A stretch of 5,385 nt of DNA from an uncultured Clostridia bacterium (GTDB taxonomy: Bacteria; Bacillota; Clostridia; Oscillospirales; CAG-272). The stretch lies in contig CANBDB010000107.1 of NCBI GenBank assembly GCA_947367285.1, positions 1 to 5,385 on the forward strand, in the 5' to 3' direction. Below the pieces are notes generated by a model. The model ran no database searches, was not told the origin of the DNA, and saw nothing but the letters and a program-made list of their open reading frames with translations. The position numbers and the translations under genes were made by a program. This document shows positions 2,958 through 5,385 of the stretch, piece after piece. Each line of letters opens with the position of its first letter. Within the stretch, counting starts at the first letter, position 1.

Positions 2958-5378
2958 GTGAAAAAAAGAAGAATATTGATTAGTATATTAACGGTAGCAT
3001 TGATAATTTTTATACTTGCGGTTGGTGCGGTGGCGATATATGTTAAGGGAATTATCTCCGAGCCGCTTGACCTGTCGCGTTTCAGTATTGATAGAGCGCA
3101 CACCGCCACTAAGATTTTTGTAATGGACGAGGGCGAGTGGGTGGAGTGGGAAGAGGAAAGGGTGCTCGGTAATCATAATTTTGAGTTCTCGGCATACGAA
3201 ACCATACCGCAAAACTTGAAAAATGCCTTTGTAGCCATTGAGGACAAGCGATTTTGGGAGCATAGAGGTGTAGATATATACCGAACTCTCGGCGCGGCGG
3301 CAAACTATCTTTTCCGCTTTGACTCTCGCTTTGGCGCATCAACCATTACCCAACAGCTAATAAAAAATGTAACGGGCGCGGACGAGGTAAGCGTCGAGAG
3401 AAAGATTCGCGAGATCGCGTGGGCGATAGAGCTTGAAAAAAATCTTTCCAAGGACAAGATACTGGAGATTTATCTAAACATCATCAATCTATCCGATAAT
3501 TGTTTTGGAGTTGGTGTGGCGGCAGAGAGGTACTTTTCAAAACCTGTATCCGAGTTAACTCTTATAGAGTGCGCTGCTATTGCCGCCATAACCAATAACC
3601 CGAGTTACTATAATCCTATTCGCCACCCCGAAAATAATGCCGAGCGCCGCAACGTGATTCTCTCGCAAATGCTCGAGCAGGGGTTGATAACCGAGGATGA
3701 ATTTAATGAAAGCTACGGCGCGGAGCTTGAACTATTCCCAAACGATAGCGTAGCCAAAACGGAGATTCACTCTTGGTACGTCGATATGGTGATAGGAGAC
3801 GTGATAAACGACCTTCAAAAAGAGAAAAAGCTCAGTCTTGAACAAGCAAATGACGTAGTTTTTGGTGGTGGACTTGAAATATATATTCAGATTGACCGCG
3901 AGATACAAGCGGTCATAGAGGAATATTACGAAAATACAGCGAATTTTCCCTCGGGCGAGGGAGCGCAAAGCGCCATGATAATCATTGACCCACAAAATGG
4001 CGATATTCTCGGTGTGGCGGGCGCAATAGGTAAAAAGAGCGCCAACAGAATTCAAAACTATGCTACGGATACTCTCCGTCCGCCTGGCTCGACCATCAAA
4101 CCGCTTTCGGTTTACGCACCTGCTCTTGAGAGGGGGATTATCACTTATGCAAGCGTTTATGATGATGTTCCTGTATCCTTCAAAGAGAGCGCAAGCGGCG
4201 CGCTTCTCGGGTGGCCCAAGAACGCGAATGGAATTTATCACGGACTCTCGACAATGAGCTACGCGATGGCTAATTCTACCAACACCGTACCCATACAAAT
4301 TCTTGAGGAGCTTGGGCTCTCCCACTCTTTTTACTTTCTCCGCGATTATCTTCACCTTGATGATCTTGTAGAAAAGGGAAAGGATTCGACTGGCGCATTC
4401 ATTACTGATATGGACTATGCGGCGCTAGCTCTTGGTCAACTTAATTATGGAATAAGTGTCCGTGATATTACCGCGGCATATTCGATATTCGCCGATAACG
4501 GGATTTACCACGCGCCGCGCTCTTATTCCGTAGTTAAAAACTCACTTGGAGAGGTTGTTTTAGAAAAGTCGGTAACAAATGAGCAGGTAATAAGCGACGG
4601 CAACGCGGAGATTATGACAAAGCTTCTAACCGACGTGGTTTGGGGAGGCACGGCGGATAGCTTGACCCTCAAGCATAAGGTTGCTCTTGCGGCGAAAACG
4701 GGCACCACACAGGACAATAAGGATAGGTGGTGCATAGGATATACCCCCTCGCTCATTTGCGGAGTGTGGTATGGTTACGAATACCCACGCGAGATACCAA
4801 GAGCCGAGAAAAACCATTTTTTAAATGCTTTTGATACCGTAATGAAGAGGATTTATGAGAGGGATATTCGCTCGGCTTATAAGGATAGAAAATTTGAAAC
4901 GAGCGCACGTCTTGTTGAGGTAGAATACTGCAAGGATTCGGGACTTATACCAACCGAGGCTTGCCTTTCAGATGCTCGCGGCTCACGAATAAAGATGGGA
5001 TATTTTGTTAAAGGAACAGAACCGACAAATATGTGCGATACTCATGTTTTAGTTGAATATGATGCGGTTTGCGGCGGTGTAGCAACGGTATTTACACCGC
5101 GCGAGCATATCGTGGAGGTGGGAATGATACAGGTCGATAGGGAATTTCCAACCCAAATAAGTATTAGCGACGCGCAGTACGTCTATAAAAAGCTTGATAT
5201 GGATATGCTCCCCTCATTTGATGAAAATAAGCCATTTTTTGCACCGCTTGAGGACGAAAAAAAGAAGAAATATTTCGGCATCAGCGCTTCTCAAAAGCAA
5301 TTTAACCGAATATCCACCGCACATTTTTCGTACACCGACCTCGTTTTTGTGAGGGATATCCTAAAAAATCAGCATTAA
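2958..5378 (+). CDS. Class A penicillin-binding protein (glycosyltransferase plus transpeptidase)
   Basis: A bifunctional peptidoglycan synthase that polymerises lipid II and cross-links the stem peptides outside the membrane. Numbering is from GTG 2958 (806 residues; 811 if GTG 2943 is used). Residues 6-29 are the single membrane anchor. The GT51 domain (about 80-250) has AIEDKRFWEHRG with catalytic Glu95, GASTITQQLIKN (126-137), the SKDKILEIYLN helix with likely second catalytic Glu170, and AAERYFSKPVSELTLIE. The transpeptidase domain (about 337-600) has PGSTIK with nucleophile Ser378 and Lys381, STN (440-442) and KTGTT (580-584), so both activities look intact. A tail with Cys658, Cys669, Cys693 and Cys705 follows, with the YCKDSGL and GTEP...C..H pattern seen in clostridial PBP1A proteins. 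The last 100 residues are less familiar. Small variation: GASTITQQ instead of the commoner GGSTITQQ. No clear promoter is visible in the 48 bases after the preceding terminator. The window ends 7 bases after the stop. Confidence 0.96.
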   Translation: MKKRRILISILTVALIIFILAVGAVAIYVKGIISEPLDLSRFSIDRAHTATKIFVMDEGEWVEWEEERVLGNHNFEFSAYETIPQNLKNAFVAIEDKRFWEHRGVDIYRTLGAAANYLFRFDSRFGASTITQQLIKNVTGADEVSVERKIREIAWAIELEKNLSKDKILEIYLNIINLSDNCFGVGVAAERYFSKPVSELTLIECAAIAAITNNPSYYNPIRHPENNAERRNVILSQMLEQGLITEDEFNESYGAELELFPNDSVAKTEIHSWYVDMVIGDVINDLQKEKKLSLEQANDVVFGGGLEIYIQIDREIQAVIEEYYENTANFPSGEGAQSAMIIIDPQNGDILGVAGAIGKKSANRIQNYATDTLRPPGSTIKPLSVYAPALERGIITYASVYDDVPVSFKESASGALLGWPKNANGIYHGLSTMSYAMANSTNTVPIQILEELGLSHSFYFLRDYLHLDDLVEKGKDSTGAFITDMDYAALALGQLNYGISVRDITAAYSIFADNGIYHAPRSYSVVKNSLGEVVLEKSVTNEQVISDGNAEIMTKLLTDVVWGGTADSLTLKHKVALAAKTGTTQDNKDRWCIGYTPSLICGVWYGYEYPREIPRAEKNHFLNAFDTVMKRIYERDIRSAYKDRKFETSARLVEVEYCKDSGLIPTEACLSDARGSRIKMGYFVKGTEPTNMCDTHVLVEYDAVCGGVATVFTPREHIVEVGMIQVDREFPTQISISDAQYVYKKLDMDMLPSFDENKPFFAPLEDEKKKKYFGISASQKQFNRISTAHFSYTDLVFVRDILKNQH

Positions 5379-5385
5379 TAAAGTG

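Noticed and set aside
3732..4355. Minus-strand open frame of 207 codons inside the PBP gene
   Set aside because: It is a shadow of the PBP frame, which carries every catalytic motif; the antisense product resembles no family and has no ribosome site.
1..5385. CRISPR array, tRNA, rRNA, insertion sequence or defence operon
   Set aside because: No regularly spaced repeats, cloverleaf, rRNA sequence, transposase or known defence domain was seen on either strand.

Overview
The window looks like chromosomal DNA of a low-to-moderate GC Gram-positive anaerobe of the Clostridia (probably an uncultured gut Oscillospirales/Christensenellales-type lineage). The reasons are strong AGGAGG-type ribosome sites, consensus sigma-A promoters, compact T-tailed terminators, lipoprotein signal peptides, a BspA-type leucine-rich repeat surface protein and a clostridial-style class A penicillin-binding protein. 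This placement is inferred from gene style, not from a marker gene. The standard code fits: no reading frame needs a reassigned stop.

Layout. Bases 1-186 hold no gene, only three closely spaced hairpins that look like a dispersed intergenic repeat. Bases 187-1815 carry three separately transcribed minus-strand genes, read right to left: an S51 (peptidase E-like) serine peptidase (1053-1769), a 94-residue putative lipoprotein (666-950) and a 109-residue, extremely hydrophobic putative lipoprotein (228-557). Each has its own consensus-like promoter (TTGACA or TTGATT, 17 bp, TAAAAT) and its own downstream hairpin terminator. Each terminator's T-run passes within a base or so into the next gene's -35 box. 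Bases 1770-2012 are a divergent intergenic region with promoters pointing both ways, plus an orphan terminator-like hairpin with no gene before it.

The plus strand then carries a membrane-anchored BspA/LRR_5 protein (2013-2870), closed by a perfect 21-bp terminator hairpin that includes the stop codon. It is followed by a complete bifunctional class A penicillin-binding protein (start most likely GTG at 2958, stop at 5378), which has all glycosyltransferase and transpeptidase motifs intact.

How they fit together: four of the five products are predicted to sit at or outside the cytoplasmic membrane (two lipoproteins, one anchored LRR protein, one cell-wall synthase), so this is an envelope-themed neighbourhood. 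The separate promoters and terminators argue against one operon. No mobile element, CRISPR array, tRNA, rRNA or clear defence system was seen. The least explained elements are the two small hydrophobic lipoproteins and the palindrome over the promoter of the first.
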